DNA of 24,660 nucleotides from Casp-actino8 sp945862545 (GCA_945862545.1 CAMAYS010000015.1:1-24660); one strand, 5' to 3'; positions 17,327 through 23,689 are shown, counted from the stretch's first letter. Made by a program: numbers and translations. Notes: a model not told the origin generated them from the sequence alone.

Positions 17327-18919
17327 TCACGACTGAAGCAGTCGTTGACGCAGAACTTTTTTGTCGACTTTTTCCAGCGTTACCCGCGGAAACTCATCGA
17401 CAATGATCACTTCCACTGGCACCTTAAAATCAGCCAAATTGACCCGGCAGGCAGTGAGCACCCGCTCGGACAATCCGGCATCTGGAGCAAATGCAATAAC
17501 GAAGGCCACCGGTACTTCATCGAGCATCTTGTGTGGCTTGCCCACAACTGCCACCTCGCGCACTCCTGCAACGGCACCGATAATCCGTTCGACCTCAGCT
17601 GCCGAAACATTCTCGGCTCCGACACGCAACATGTCCTTGCCACGATTATCGAACCTTATATGCCCATCTTCGAACGGGGTCACGAGATCGCCAGTGTCGA
17701 ACCAGTCCTCATCGTCAAACGCTGCGTCAGTGGCCTCAGGGTTATGCAAGTACTCAGAGAATAGGGAGACCCCTCGCAAGCCTCGGATCTTCAGCCAGCC
17801 ACTCTCGCCGAAATCAACCTCAGTGCCATCGTCGCGCAGAATGCGGATCTCATATCCTGCAACTGGCACACCCATTGCCATGTGACGATTAGGTAGTCGA
17901 TGCTCAGCCATGATGCACAACGTGATGGTCTCGGTCATTCCAAACCATCCAAGTGTGGGCAAATTCCAAAACTTCTTGGCGATGCCGATGTCGCTAGCTC
18001 CTAAACCCCAGAACCGCAGCTTGTGCGCACCAGGCATGGGTTGTTCGGCAAGGGCCATGATCATAAATGGAATCGATGATGTCCATGTACAACCATGCTC
18101 GATCACGGTGTCCCAATAGCGCGAAGCAGAGAAACGAGGTTGCAGCACGATGGTTCCACCTGACCACAGAGTGCTGAGCATTGAATAGGACAAAGCATTG
18201 GTGTGGTAGAGCGGAAGAAAGATAAGCGTCACGTCGTCTGGACTGAGGTCCAGTAACGAGGCACCCATCTTGGCTCCCCACAGTGCGTTGGCATGTGTCC
18301 ACACAACGCCCTTCGGGCGCGCCGTTGTTCCCGATGTAAATTGAATGCTGTTAGGAGATAGCGAGTCTGATCGAACCGCTGCAATTGCCGGCGCTATTGA
18401 AGCGATGTCTTCAAAGCGAATCACTTCTGCGGGTGCTGTCACTGTTGGTGTGGCTCCGAGATCGGTATTCGTACACACTACGAAACGAACGATGGGTGAA
18501 CCTACTGTGCCAGAGAGCGCCGCATCGAGAAGTGCGGGTTGAGTAATGACAGCGACGGCTCTGCTGTATTCAATGAAGTAGGCAAGTTCGCCAGCAGTCG
18601 AACGCGTGTTAGTTGTAACGGCAACCGCACCCATCCACGAGCAGGCAAACCATGACATCAGAAATTCAGGACAGTTACCCATATGAATCACCACAGGGTC
18701 ACCCGATTTCACCCCGCGAGCAACCAGACCAGCGGCAACCCCGGCCACATCCTTGGCGAACTCGCTATACGTCCACGTTGCACCGACACCCTCGAAAGGT
18801 GTCCAAATCAAAAAAGGATGATCTGCCCGCATTCGCGCTTTATTCTCCAACAGCCACGGGACGTCGCGGCCTGCAAAAGGATGCGTCTTCGTTGGCTTGA
18901 ATCTCGTGAGTGCTGGCAT
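17327..18919 (-). CDS. AMP-forming acyl-CoA synthetase (CaiC/long-chain ligase-like)
   Basis: This is an ANL-superfamily ligase that would activate a carboxylate with ATP and join it to CoA. Motifs are FTSGTTARPKG (P-loop), GWFGMTET (A5), DWFDTGDL (A7), and the C-terminal hinge and lysine region RGKDMLRVGAENVSAAEVE ... LEKVDKKVLRQRL. Length is about 530 residues. I chose the ATG at 18919, with AGGAA four bases upstream. A TTG at 18943 would add eight residues but sits inside the operator palindrome. It is the first gene of the run, divergent from tetR, so it should be among the first genes induced. Its natural acid (aromatic, branched, or the keto acid left by the aminotransferases) cannot be read from the sequence. 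Confidence 0.93.
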   Translation of the reverse strand: MPALTRFKPTKTHPFAGRDVPWLLENKARMRADHPFLIWTPFEGVGATWTYSEFAKDVAGVAAGLVARGVKSGDPVVIHMGNCPEFLMSWFACSWMGAVAVTTNTRSTAGELAYFIEYSRAVAVITQPALLDAALSGTVGSPIVRFVVCTNTDLGATPTVTAPAEVIRFEDIASIAPAIAAVRSDSLSPNSIQFTSGTTARPKGVVWTHANALWGAKMGASLLDLSPDDVTLIFLPLYHTNALSYSMLSTLWSGGTIVLQPRFSASRYWDTVIEHGCTWTSSIPFMIMALAEQPMPGAHKLRFWGLGASDIGIAKKFWNLPTLGWFGMTETITLCIMAEHRLPNRHMAMGVPVAGYEIRILRDDGTEVDFGESGWLKIRGLRGVSLFSEYLHNPEATDAAFDDEDWFDTGDLVTPFEDGHIRFDNRGKDMLRVGAENVSAAEVERIIGAVAGVREVAVVGKPHKMLDEVPVAFVIAFAPDAGLSERVLTACRVNLADFKVPVEVIIVDEFPRVTLEKVDKKVLRQRLLQS

Positions 18920-18940
18920 GAAGTTCCTCTGATACGGTCC

Positions 18941-18971
18941 CAAGACCCTTGTACATTGTACAAGGGTCTTG
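18941..18971. promoter_or_regulatory. TetR operator: perfect 14+3+14 palindrome between tetR and the operon
   Basis: The arms CAAGACCCTTGTAC (18941-18954) and GTACAAGGGTCTTG (18958-18971) are exact inverted copies around ATT. The site lies 22 nt before the ligase ATG and 75 nt before the tetR ATG, the usual place for a TetR autoregulatory operator. On the minus strand its centre reads TACAAT (18960-18955), a good -10 hexamer for the ligase operon, so a bound dimer would block RNA polymerase. The core CTTGTAC-N3-GTACAAG recurs at 8478-8494. A terminator is unlikely because no U-tract follows and the site sits in a divergent promoter region. Confidence 0.85.
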
Positions 18972-18982
18972 CAAGGGCTACC

Positions 18983-19004
18983 TTAGGTGAAGGTCAATAC
19001 CTAA
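18983..19004. repeat. Second, weaker inverted repeat in the tetR promoter
   Basis: TTAGGT (18983-18988) and ACCTAA (18999-19004) are inverted around a 10-nt spacer, between the main operator and the tetR start. It may be part of the tetR promoter or leader, or chance. Confidence 0.3.
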
Positions 19005-19046
19005 TACGCGAACTAATAGGCCAACTTTCTTCGAAAGGCCATTGTC

Positions 19047-19772
19047 ATGGACGGCAAAGTCAAGAAAAAATCAAACCAAGGGAACTTGCCTGCAGTACCC
19101 CTGACAAAGGCCACCATCGTGACTGCCGCCAGTCGCTTGATTGATCAAGGTGGTGCCAAGGAGTTCAGTATGCGTTCTTTGGCTAAAGCAATGGGCGTTT
19201 ATCCCACAGCGCTGTATTGGCACGTCGGCGAAAGAGAACAACTGTTAGCAGCAGTAGGCAGCCGATGGATGCGCGGCGTAGTACCACCGGCGATGCTCGA
19301 CGACTGGGAATCCTGGTTGCGAGATCTCAGTCACCGATACCGAGCCGCCTGTCACCGACATCCAAACATTGCTCGGCTCATTGGCAATGAGATTTTCAAT
19401 GGCAACAGTGGGCTCTCTATTGCTGATGGAATTATCGCCCATCTTGTGGCATCTGGTATTCCAGACAGCGAAATTGTCAACTCGTACAACGCTCTCACTG
19501 GTTCGGTGGTCGGTTTCATCAGCCTTGAGTTCGCACAACTCTCCGAGAATCACAACCCAGATTGGGCGGTCAACACCGCTGCCGAACTTGCTGGGCTTGA
19601 CGCTCGTCAATTCCCCTACCTAGTTCGTTACATGGATCAATTGACTGATCGTGCGTTTTCATTGCGTTGGACTAGCGGAGTCGAAAAACCCTTAAACGAG
19701 TCCTACGAATTTCTCATCGATCTTCTGATGGACGGAATTAAAGCGCGAGCGATCCACCAGCCTGAGAAGTAA
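19047..19772 (+). CDS. TetR/AcrR-family transcriptional regulator
   Basis: This is a one-component repressor of 241 residues. The N-terminal helix-turn-helix region (about 18-66) reads TKATIVTAASRLIDQGG ... FSMRSLAKAMGVYPTALYWHVGEREQLL, with the classic recognition segment VYPTALYWHV. The rest is the helical ligand-binding and dimer domain. It is transcribed away from the catabolic operon, and the shared intergenic region contains the perfect palindrome at 18941-18971, so autoregulation and repression of the operon are likely. The start ATG at 19047 has GAAAGG about 9 nt upstream. The leading lysine-rich tail (MDGKVKKKS) may add nonspecific DNA contacts. The inducer is probably the imported compound or an acyl-CoA made by the ligase, which is inference. 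Confidence 0.92.
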   Translation: MDGKVKKKSNQGNLPAVPLTKATIVTAASRLIDQGGAKEFSMRSLAKAMGVYPTALYWHVGEREQLLAAVGSRWMRGVVPPAMLDDWESWLRDLSHRYRAACHRHPNIARLIGNEIFNGNSGLSIADGIIAHLVASGIPDSEIVNSYNALTGSVVGFISLEFAQLSENHNPDWAVNTAAELAGLDARQFPYLVRYMDQLTDRAFSLRWTSGVEKPLNESYEFLIDLLMDGIKARAIHQPEK

Positions 19773-19815
19773 CTCGAACTCAACTGCTCATCGTCTCCCC
19801 TTCCCCGCGCTCGCC

Positions 19816-19880
19816 TTCTCGGTAGTTTTTGCGTCTTAGGTAGGTTTGTGAGCGTAAAACAACAGTTTTCCTACCGAGAA
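19816..19880. repeat. 10-bp perfect inverted repeat, 45-nt spacer
   Basis: TTCTCGGTAG (19816-19825) and CTACCGAGAA (19871-19880) are exact inverted copies in the convergent spacer between tetR and tRNA-Ser(CGA). They could form a long-looped bidirectional terminator or be a remnant of a mobile element. The 3' arm overlaps the first 17-nt tandem unit. Confidence 0.45.
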
Positions 19881-19926
19881 CGCTGCGGATGCGAGAACGC
19901 TGCGGGTGCGGGCACGCCGCAGGTGC
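19876..19926. repeat. Three tandem 17-nt units downstream of tRNA-Ser(CGA)
   Basis: GAGAACGCTGCGGATGC and GAGAACGCTGCGGGTGC differ at one base, and the third unit GGGCACGCCGCAGGTGC is more diverged. They occupy the region 38 nt past the tRNA 3' end (minus strand). No reading frame is supported here. The function is unknown. Confidence 0.6.
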
Positions 19927-19963
19927 CAGATGTGGAACACAATGCGGGGCACGACAATATCTT

Positions 19964-20051
19964 TGGCGGAAGAGGTGGGATTTGAACCCACGGACGCTTG
20001 CACGTCGCACGCTTTCGAGGCGTGTCCCTTAGGCCACTCGGGCACCCTTCC
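19964..20051 (-). tRNA. tRNA-Ser(CGA), decodes UCG
   Basis: On the minus strand the 5' GGAAGGG pairs with CTCTTCC next to discriminator G and an encoded CCA. The anticodon arm is CACGC-CTCGAAA-GCGTG, giving anticodon CGA. A long class II variable arm follows, then GGGTTCAAATCCC as the T arm, 88 nt in total. The 5' end lies 11 nt after the tadA stop, so it is probably cut from the same transcript. Confidence 0.95.
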
Positions 20052-20062
20052 GATATCCGAGG

Positions 20063-20521
20063 TTATCGGCGTGAGGCGAAGAACTGTTCCAGCAAAGTCT
20101 TGGACTCGGCGGCTAAAACTCCATGGGTGACCGGAAAATTGTGGTTTAGCCGAGGATCCACCGACACGTTATACAAACTCGCAGTGGCGCCACCCTTGAG
20201 ATCGGCTGCTCCGTACACCAGCGAACCAATCCGCGCATTCAGTAAAGCTCCCGCACACATCACGCACGGTTCGAGGGTCACGACCAAGGTGCAATCCTGC
20301 AAACGCCAACGACCCAGATGTTTAGCGGCATCTTGTAAAGCCAATACCTCAGCGTGAGCCGTGGGATCCTGATAGTTCTCGCGTTCGTTATGTCGCGCAG
20401 CAATGATTTTTCCCTCATGCAGCACAACTGCGCCGACTGGAACATCATCATGATTCAAAGCGTCGCGCGCTTGCTCAAGTGCGGCCTGCATGGCAACTTC
20501 ATGTATGTCGTGAACTGACAT
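20063..20521 (-). CDS. tadA: tRNA-specific adenosine deaminase TadA
   Basis: TadA converts A34 of tRNA-Arg(ACG) to inosine so that one tRNA reads three arginine codons. The zinc/proton-shuttle motif is PTAHAEVLAL and the two Cys ligands are in TLEPCVMCAGALLNARI. DVPVGAVVLHEG and the C-terminal SLYNVSVDPRLNHNFPV match the family. At 152 residues it has normal length. I chose the ATG at 20521 (MSVHDIHEV), which begins on the last A of the upstream tRNA's CCA. An internal ATG at 20491 (MQAALEQAR) is the alternative. Longer versions that read back through the tRNA are artefacts. No Shine-Dalgarno sequence is visible. The gene lies between two serine tRNAs. Confidence 0.95.
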   Translation of the reverse strand: MSVHDIHEVAMQAALEQARDALNHDDVPVGAVVLHEGKIIAARHNERENYQDPTAHAEVLALQDAAKHLGRWRLQDCTLVVTLEPCVMCAGALLNARIGSLVYGAADLKGGATASLYNVSVDPRLNHNFPVTHGVLAAESKTLLEQFFASRR

Positions 20522-20608
20522 GGCGGAAGGGGTGGGATTCGAACCCACGGAGGCTTGCACCTCACACGCTTTCCAAGCGTGCCGATTCGGCCGCTCTCGC
20601 ACCCTTCC
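20521..20608 (-). tRNA. tRNA-Ser(GGA), decodes UCC/UCU
   Basis: The minus strand begins GGAAGGG and ends CCCTTCC-G-CCA. The anticodon arm is CACGC-TTGGAAA-GCGTG, giving anticodon GGA. The long variable arm and the T arm GGGTTCGAATCCC are typical of class II tRNA-Ser. It is 88 nt, and its final CCA shares its A with the tadA ATG. Confidence 0.95.
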
Positions 20609-20619
20609 AGGGTGTGCAT
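20600..20619 (-). repeat. 20-bp exact repeat, copy 1 (tRNA-Ser 5' edge)
   Basis: ATGCACACCCTGGAAGGGTG on the minus strand spans 11 nt upstream plus the first 9 nt of tRNA-Ser(GGA). An identical 20-mer occurs at 21782-21801, just past the SRP RNA. Confidence 0.8.
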
Positions 20620-20641
20620 GGTGCGAAATGTGGTGCGAAAT
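20619..20641. repeat. Two 11-nt direct repeats, 12-nt period
   Basis: TGGTGCGAAAT occurs twice (20619-20629 and 20631-20641), immediately upstream of tRNA-Ser(GGA), in the -11 to -33 zone of its promoter. It may influence tRNA promoter activity. No function is demonstrated. Confidence 0.5.
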
Positions 20642-20742
20642 TCGCCGACACACCTCACGTCATCTACATAGAGGTTACTAGCGCCCGCCCAATGGCAAAA
20701 GCCAACAAGACCCAAAGATCCTATTTCACAAAATTATTTTTC

Positions 20743-20777
20743 TTGTGTTCTCACCGCCGAAGGCGGCCCGAACACAA
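20743..20777. terminator. Strong hairpin, possible terminator after the collagen-like gene
   Basis: The outer stem TTGTGTTC/GAACACAA and inner stem CCGCC/GGCGG with a GAA loop are separated by a 3x3 internal loop. The hairpin sits 20 nt past the stop of the minus-strand secreted-protein gene. On that strand the following bases are A-rich then TTTT, not a clean U-tract, so termination efficiency is uncertain. Confidence 0.5.
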
Positions 20778-20797
20778 ATAGGTAAATAGATAAATAG

Positions 20798-21658
20798 TTA
20801 AAAAGCCCGCACGGGACGGACGTAGTACGGGTTGGTCTTGAGGCTGACGTTCTGAGAGCCGAGGCTGAAATCCTGGAGCCACGCGTTGTAGTCGTCGTAC
20901 TCAGAAGAACTCCAATAGTAGTCAGTAGAAAAACCACCAACACCCACCTGTCGCAGGTTGGTGTACATCAGCATCATTTCTCCGAGCGAACCTAAAAACC
21001 AATCAGTTTGTGTGCCACAAGATAAGGACTCGGCATATTTCGCTGCATTATTTGAGGTTGTATCGGAAGTGTAAACAGCCAAGATCGCAGTTGTGTTTGC
21101 TTGCCCTTGACCGACGGCATCCGCTGCCCAACCACGTGCTGCTAGCACTGACGAGTAATCTGACGACCAGGTGGTTAACGATTCACAATCCACTGGTGCG
21201 GCCTCTAGATAGTCAAACACCGAGTATTGGTCGTTGTAATCAACAAAGAAAATATGACCACCACCTGGACCTGTCATACCAATCTTGCAGAGCTCATCAG
21301 CAATGACGCCTACGTCTGATCCGTCGCACACCGATTGTTGCGTGATTGCCACAGTAGCGTCAGCACCCTTGGCGCCAGTAGCACCGGTCGCACCCTTGGC
21401 GCCAGTAGCACCGGTCGCACCCTTGGCGCCAGTCTTGTTCACCACCACTTTCGTTTCCGTCTTTGTCACGCATTTACCGTTCTTGGCATAACGCAACATG
21501 TTCGTTTTCTTGTTGGCACACACCGTCACAGTTTTTGTCGATGATGCGGCAATCACCCCCACACCACCCCCGACTGTGAGACCAGCCAACACACCAACAA
21601 CAAGCATCACTCCAACTGAACGACGCGAATACGACCGGGACTTAGGTAAAAGGCTCAT
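20798..21658 (-). CDS. Secreted or anchored protein with collagen-like repeats and a DUF1566/Lcl-type C-terminal domain
   Basis: This is a 286-residue surface-type protein. A basic N-terminus and hydrophobic segment (about 14-38) serve as signal or anchor. A small Cys-paired segment follows (VCANKKTNMLRYAKNGKC, 46-63), then eight G-X-Y triplets (GAKGATGAT type, 77-100) that could form a short collagen-like trimer stalk. The C-terminal domain contains GGHIFFVDYN, DWFLGSLGEMMLMY, YYWSSSEYDDYNAW and YYVRPVRAF, the pattern of DUF1566/Legionella collagen-like C-terminal domains. The ATG at 21658 has AGGG about 8 nt upstream. It stands alone between tRNA-Ser and SRP RNA. A role in surface attachment or recognition is inferred from the domains; the ligand is unknown. 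Confidence 0.85.
   Translation of the reverse strand: MSLLPKSRSYSRRSVGVMLVVGVLAGLTVGGGVGVIAASSTKTVTVCANKKTNMLRYAKNGKCVTKTETKVVVNKTGAKGATGATGAKGATGATGAKGADATVAITQQSVCDGSDVGVIADELCKIGMTGPGGGHIFFVDYNDQYSVFDYLEAAPVDCESLTTWSSDYSSVLAARGWAADAVGQGQANTTAILAVYTSDTTSNNAAKYAESLSCGTQTDWFLGSLGEMMLMYTNLRQVGVGGFSTDYYWSSSEYDDYNAWLQDFSLGSQNVSLKTNPYYVRPVRAF
21363..21433 (-). repeat. 27-nt perfect tandem repeat encoding collagen triplets
   Basis: A 27-nt unit is present 2.6 times without a mismatch and encodes nine residues (three G-X-Y triplets). Identity at the DNA level points to recent copy-number change by slippage. Confidence 0.85.
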
Positions 21659-21781
21659 GGGCGCACCCTACATCGCCCAAAGCCCCCCGAAACGCGCTCC
21701 AAAAAACCGCATTTCGCGTTCCAAACGTTTACTGAGACATCATCTGCCAGCGCATCAATACTGGGGTTTGGAATTACACAC

Positions 21782-21801
21782 CACCCTTCCAGGGTGTGCA
21801 T
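21782..21801 (-). repeat. 20-bp exact repeat, copy 2 (past SRP RNA)
   Basis: The same ATGCACACCCTGGAAGGGTG as at 20600-20619, starting 10 nt beyond the SRP RNA 3' end on the same strand. The sequence that follows is not a tRNA. CACCC/GGGTG in it can pair as a small hairpin, which might serve in ffs 3' end formation. Confidence 0.75.
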
Positions 21802-21810
21802 CACACGTTC

Positions 21811-21940
21811 CTGCCGGATGTGGTGACGGCCAGGCGATCTGCGGCACACGAGCCAATCCGCTGAAGGCTGCTACCTTCCGGTCCTGACCTGATTCACGGG
21901 AACCCGTTGCACAGGACCCGACCGTCACCACGCCCGGCAG
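21811..21940 (-). ncRNA. ffs: Signal recognition particle RNA, small bacterial type
   Basis: The minus strand contains the SRP signature GGTCAGGACCGGAAGGTAGCAGCC, that is, the GGAA tetraloop and symmetric-loop region that binds Ffh. The ends pair over a long helix: CTGCCGG-GC-GTGGTGACGG at the 5' side with CCGTCACCAC-AT-CCGGCAG at the 3' side, giving about 130 nt. There is no Alu domain, unlike the 6S-type SRP RNA of Bacillus. Exact ends are inferred from the helix. It begins 23 nt after the stop of the exonuclease gene on the same strand. Confidence 0.93.
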
Positions 21941-21963
21941 GTGCCGAGTGAAGCAAAGTCAGA

Positions 21964-22857
21964 CTACCTGCCTCGGGCCCGAGCGAGACCAGTCGCCTTT
22001 TCCGCTAGTCGGGGAACACCCAAGTCAGCACAGAAATCGGCAAAATCATCTGTCGGACCGTTCCAATGCCAATCGTCCACCTTGCCGACCGGAACATCAT
22101 TGATCGTGGTCGCAATGCGACGAAACAAAAACGCTAGATCACGGTTTTCACTCAGGGCCGCAGCCAATTTGACAGCACCTCGAAGTCCAGGCACATCCCA
22201 CTGGCCAGCAGCGTCGGGAATGTTTTCAATATGTCCGTAGCGCGCCAAAACCGCCGAGGCTGACTTTGCTCCCCAGCCCGCAAGTCCTGGAAAACCGTCG
22301 GCGGTGTCGCCGACTAGCCCAAGATAATCAGCAATGCCCGATGGTGGAACCCCAAACTTTTCCAGCACAGCTGCTTCGTCCACCAAACCATTTTCACCTT
22401 TGCCCATTTTGCGTCGATCAATCTGCACTACCCGCGTGCCTTTGACACATTGACCAAGGTCTTTGTCGGGACTCAAGATCTGCACCTGTGTGACGCGTGG
22501 ATCTGCATCAGCAAGAGCGGCGGCCGAAGCCAACGCATCGTCGGCTTCATATTCAATCATCGGCCACACAGTCACACCCATAGCTCGTAACGCTTCTTCC
22601 ATAATCGGAATCTGCCCGAGAATTTCTGGTTCCATGCCCTCGCTTGTTTTATAACCATCCCACAAGTCGTTACGGAAACTTTCAATCACATGATCTGAAG
22701 CCACAGCAATGTAAGTCGCCCCTTCAGTCAACAACTGCAGTGTCGAATTGAGTACGCCGATCGTCGCTGCATTCGGGGCTGGAGTAGATGAACGAACTGC
22801 TTGACCATAATGCTGGCGATACAACTCATAGGTACCGTCGACTAAATGAACGATCAT
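21964..22857 (-). CDS. 5'-3' exonuclease (FEN/PolA N-terminal-like), stand-alone
   Basis: This is a flap-endonuclease-family nuclease of 297 residues without a polymerase domain. Metal-binding acidic motifs occur in order: HLVDGTYELYR (Asp7), YEADDALAS, LSPDKDLGQCV and GLVGDTADGFPGL, the last beginning the helix-hairpin-helix with GWGAKSASAVLARYG. Actinobacteria commonly carry such a free-standing protein besides PolA. It would remove 5' flaps or RNA primers. The ATG at 22857 has no strong ribosome site, and the gene is 35 nt downstream of the prepilin peptidase gene. A role in Okazaki fragment or repair processing is family knowledge. Confidence 0.93.
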   Translation of the reverse strand: MIVHLVDGTYELYRQHYGQAVRSSTPAPNAATIGVLNSTLQLLTEGATYIAVASDHVIESFRNDLWDGYKTSEGMEPEILGQIPIMEEALRAMGVTVWPMIEYEADDALASAAALADADPRVTQVQILSPDKDLGQCVKGTRVVQIDRRKMGKGENGLVDEAAVLEKFGVPPSGIADYLGLVGDTADGFPGLAGWGAKSASAVLARYGHIENIPDAAGQWDVPGLRGAVKLAAALSENRDLAFLFRRIATTINDVPVGKVDDWHWNGPTDDFADFCADLGVPRLAEKATGLARARGR

Positions 22858-22892
22858 AAAAGCCAGCCTAGAGGACGCGTCGCGCGAGATTG

Positions 22893-23534
22893 TTAAGAAG
22901 GCCGCACCATCTCAATCAGTACTTGCCCATGCAAAATTGCGGCCAAGGTACCAAGGGCTAGGAACGGTCCAAAGGCAATCGCAGTGCGCCGATTCGCTGT
23001 GCCGAAAATCATCAGCATGGCGCTCACCAATGCGGCGAGGATAAACCCGTACAGCAAGCCGACGAGAGCTAACCCAGGGTTCAGCCAACCTAAGTACATG
23101 CCGAGCAACGGACTCATGCGCACATCGCCATCACCGAGTCCTCCACGACTGAGCAGATACAGCACGCTCATCGCACTCACAGAAATCACCGCGCCGAGTG
23201 CCGCCATGTACATCCGCCGTGGTTGGTCATCAACAAGCGCTGCCACGCTCAGCAAAACAGCACCGATAATCATCACGATGTATGTGACTTCGCGTGGTAA
23301 GCGGTGGGTGCGCAGATCAATGAAAGTCAAGACCAGCAGGCCTGACGTCAAAACACAAAAAGCAGCCACAGTGACGCCACGATCAAAGCGAATCGCCATC
23401 ATCGCAAACAGGAATGTGGTGATGCATCTGATGAGAAGAACAGACTCACTTGCGTTGACACTGCGATCAATAACACTGGTCAAAAATGAACCAACGAAGA
23501 GCCCAACGAGAATCGTGATGAGGATTGCCAGCAC
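22893..23534 (-). CDS. Prepilin peptidase (A24), short form without the methylase domain
   Basis: This is a polytopic membrane aspartyl protease that cleaves leader peptides of type IV pilin-like proteins. The two catalytic Asp motifs are present: TFIDLRTHRLP (Asp73) and GLGDGDVRM (Asp137). About seven membrane segments cover most of the 213 residues. The N-terminus has VGSFLTSVIDR, equivalent to the GSFLNVVIYR of PilD. The Cys-x-x-Cys zinc/methyltransferase part is missing and the chain goes directly into the next helix. The protein may therefore cleave but not N-methylate. The start is GTG at 23534; no ATG is available nearby. No pilin genes are in view. Confidence 0.88.
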   Translation of the reverse strand: MLAILITILVGLFVGSFLTSVIDRSVNASESVLLIRCITTFLFAMMAIRFDRGVTVAAFCVLTSGLLVLTFIDLRTHRLPREVTYIVMIIGAVLLSVAALVDDQPRRMYMAALGAVISVSAMSVLYLLSRGGLGDGDVRMSPLLGMYLGWLNPGLALVGLLYGFILAALVSAMLMIFGTANRRTAIAFGPFLALGTLAAILHGQVLIEMVRPS

Positions 23535-23689
23535 AAAGAGGTGAGGCTAACGACGAAGAGTTTGCTACTACTGAGATCAACGAAAACTCAACAAACTCTT
23601 GAGAGTTGCGATTGACACCTATAAAACGGTCACCCTCACTCAATATCTAAACAATAGAACGCAACAAATCCGATCTAGGTCGTACCCTG

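Noticed and set aside
1271..19963. Genomic island inserted at the 3' end of tRNA-Ser(CGA)
   Set aside because: The cluster does lie on the 3' side of the tRNA, but I find no integrase and no second copy of the tRNA 3' end in the window except in the other tRNA-Ser gene.
20522..20653. N-terminal extension of TadA (and similar short frames at 19836-20045 and 20455-20715)
   Set aside because: The extra residues (VRERPNRHAWKACEVQASVGSNP type) are translation of the tRNA-Ser genes, a well-known spurious product.
21363..21433. CRISPR-like array
   Set aside because: The 27-nt units are directly tandem with no spacers and are in frame as G-X-Y collagen triplets.
21719..21773. TTCCAAAC/GTTTGGAA inverted repeat between ffs and the collagen-like gene
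   Set aside because: Only 8-bp arms with a 39-nt spacer and no T-run; could be chance and no function can be argued.
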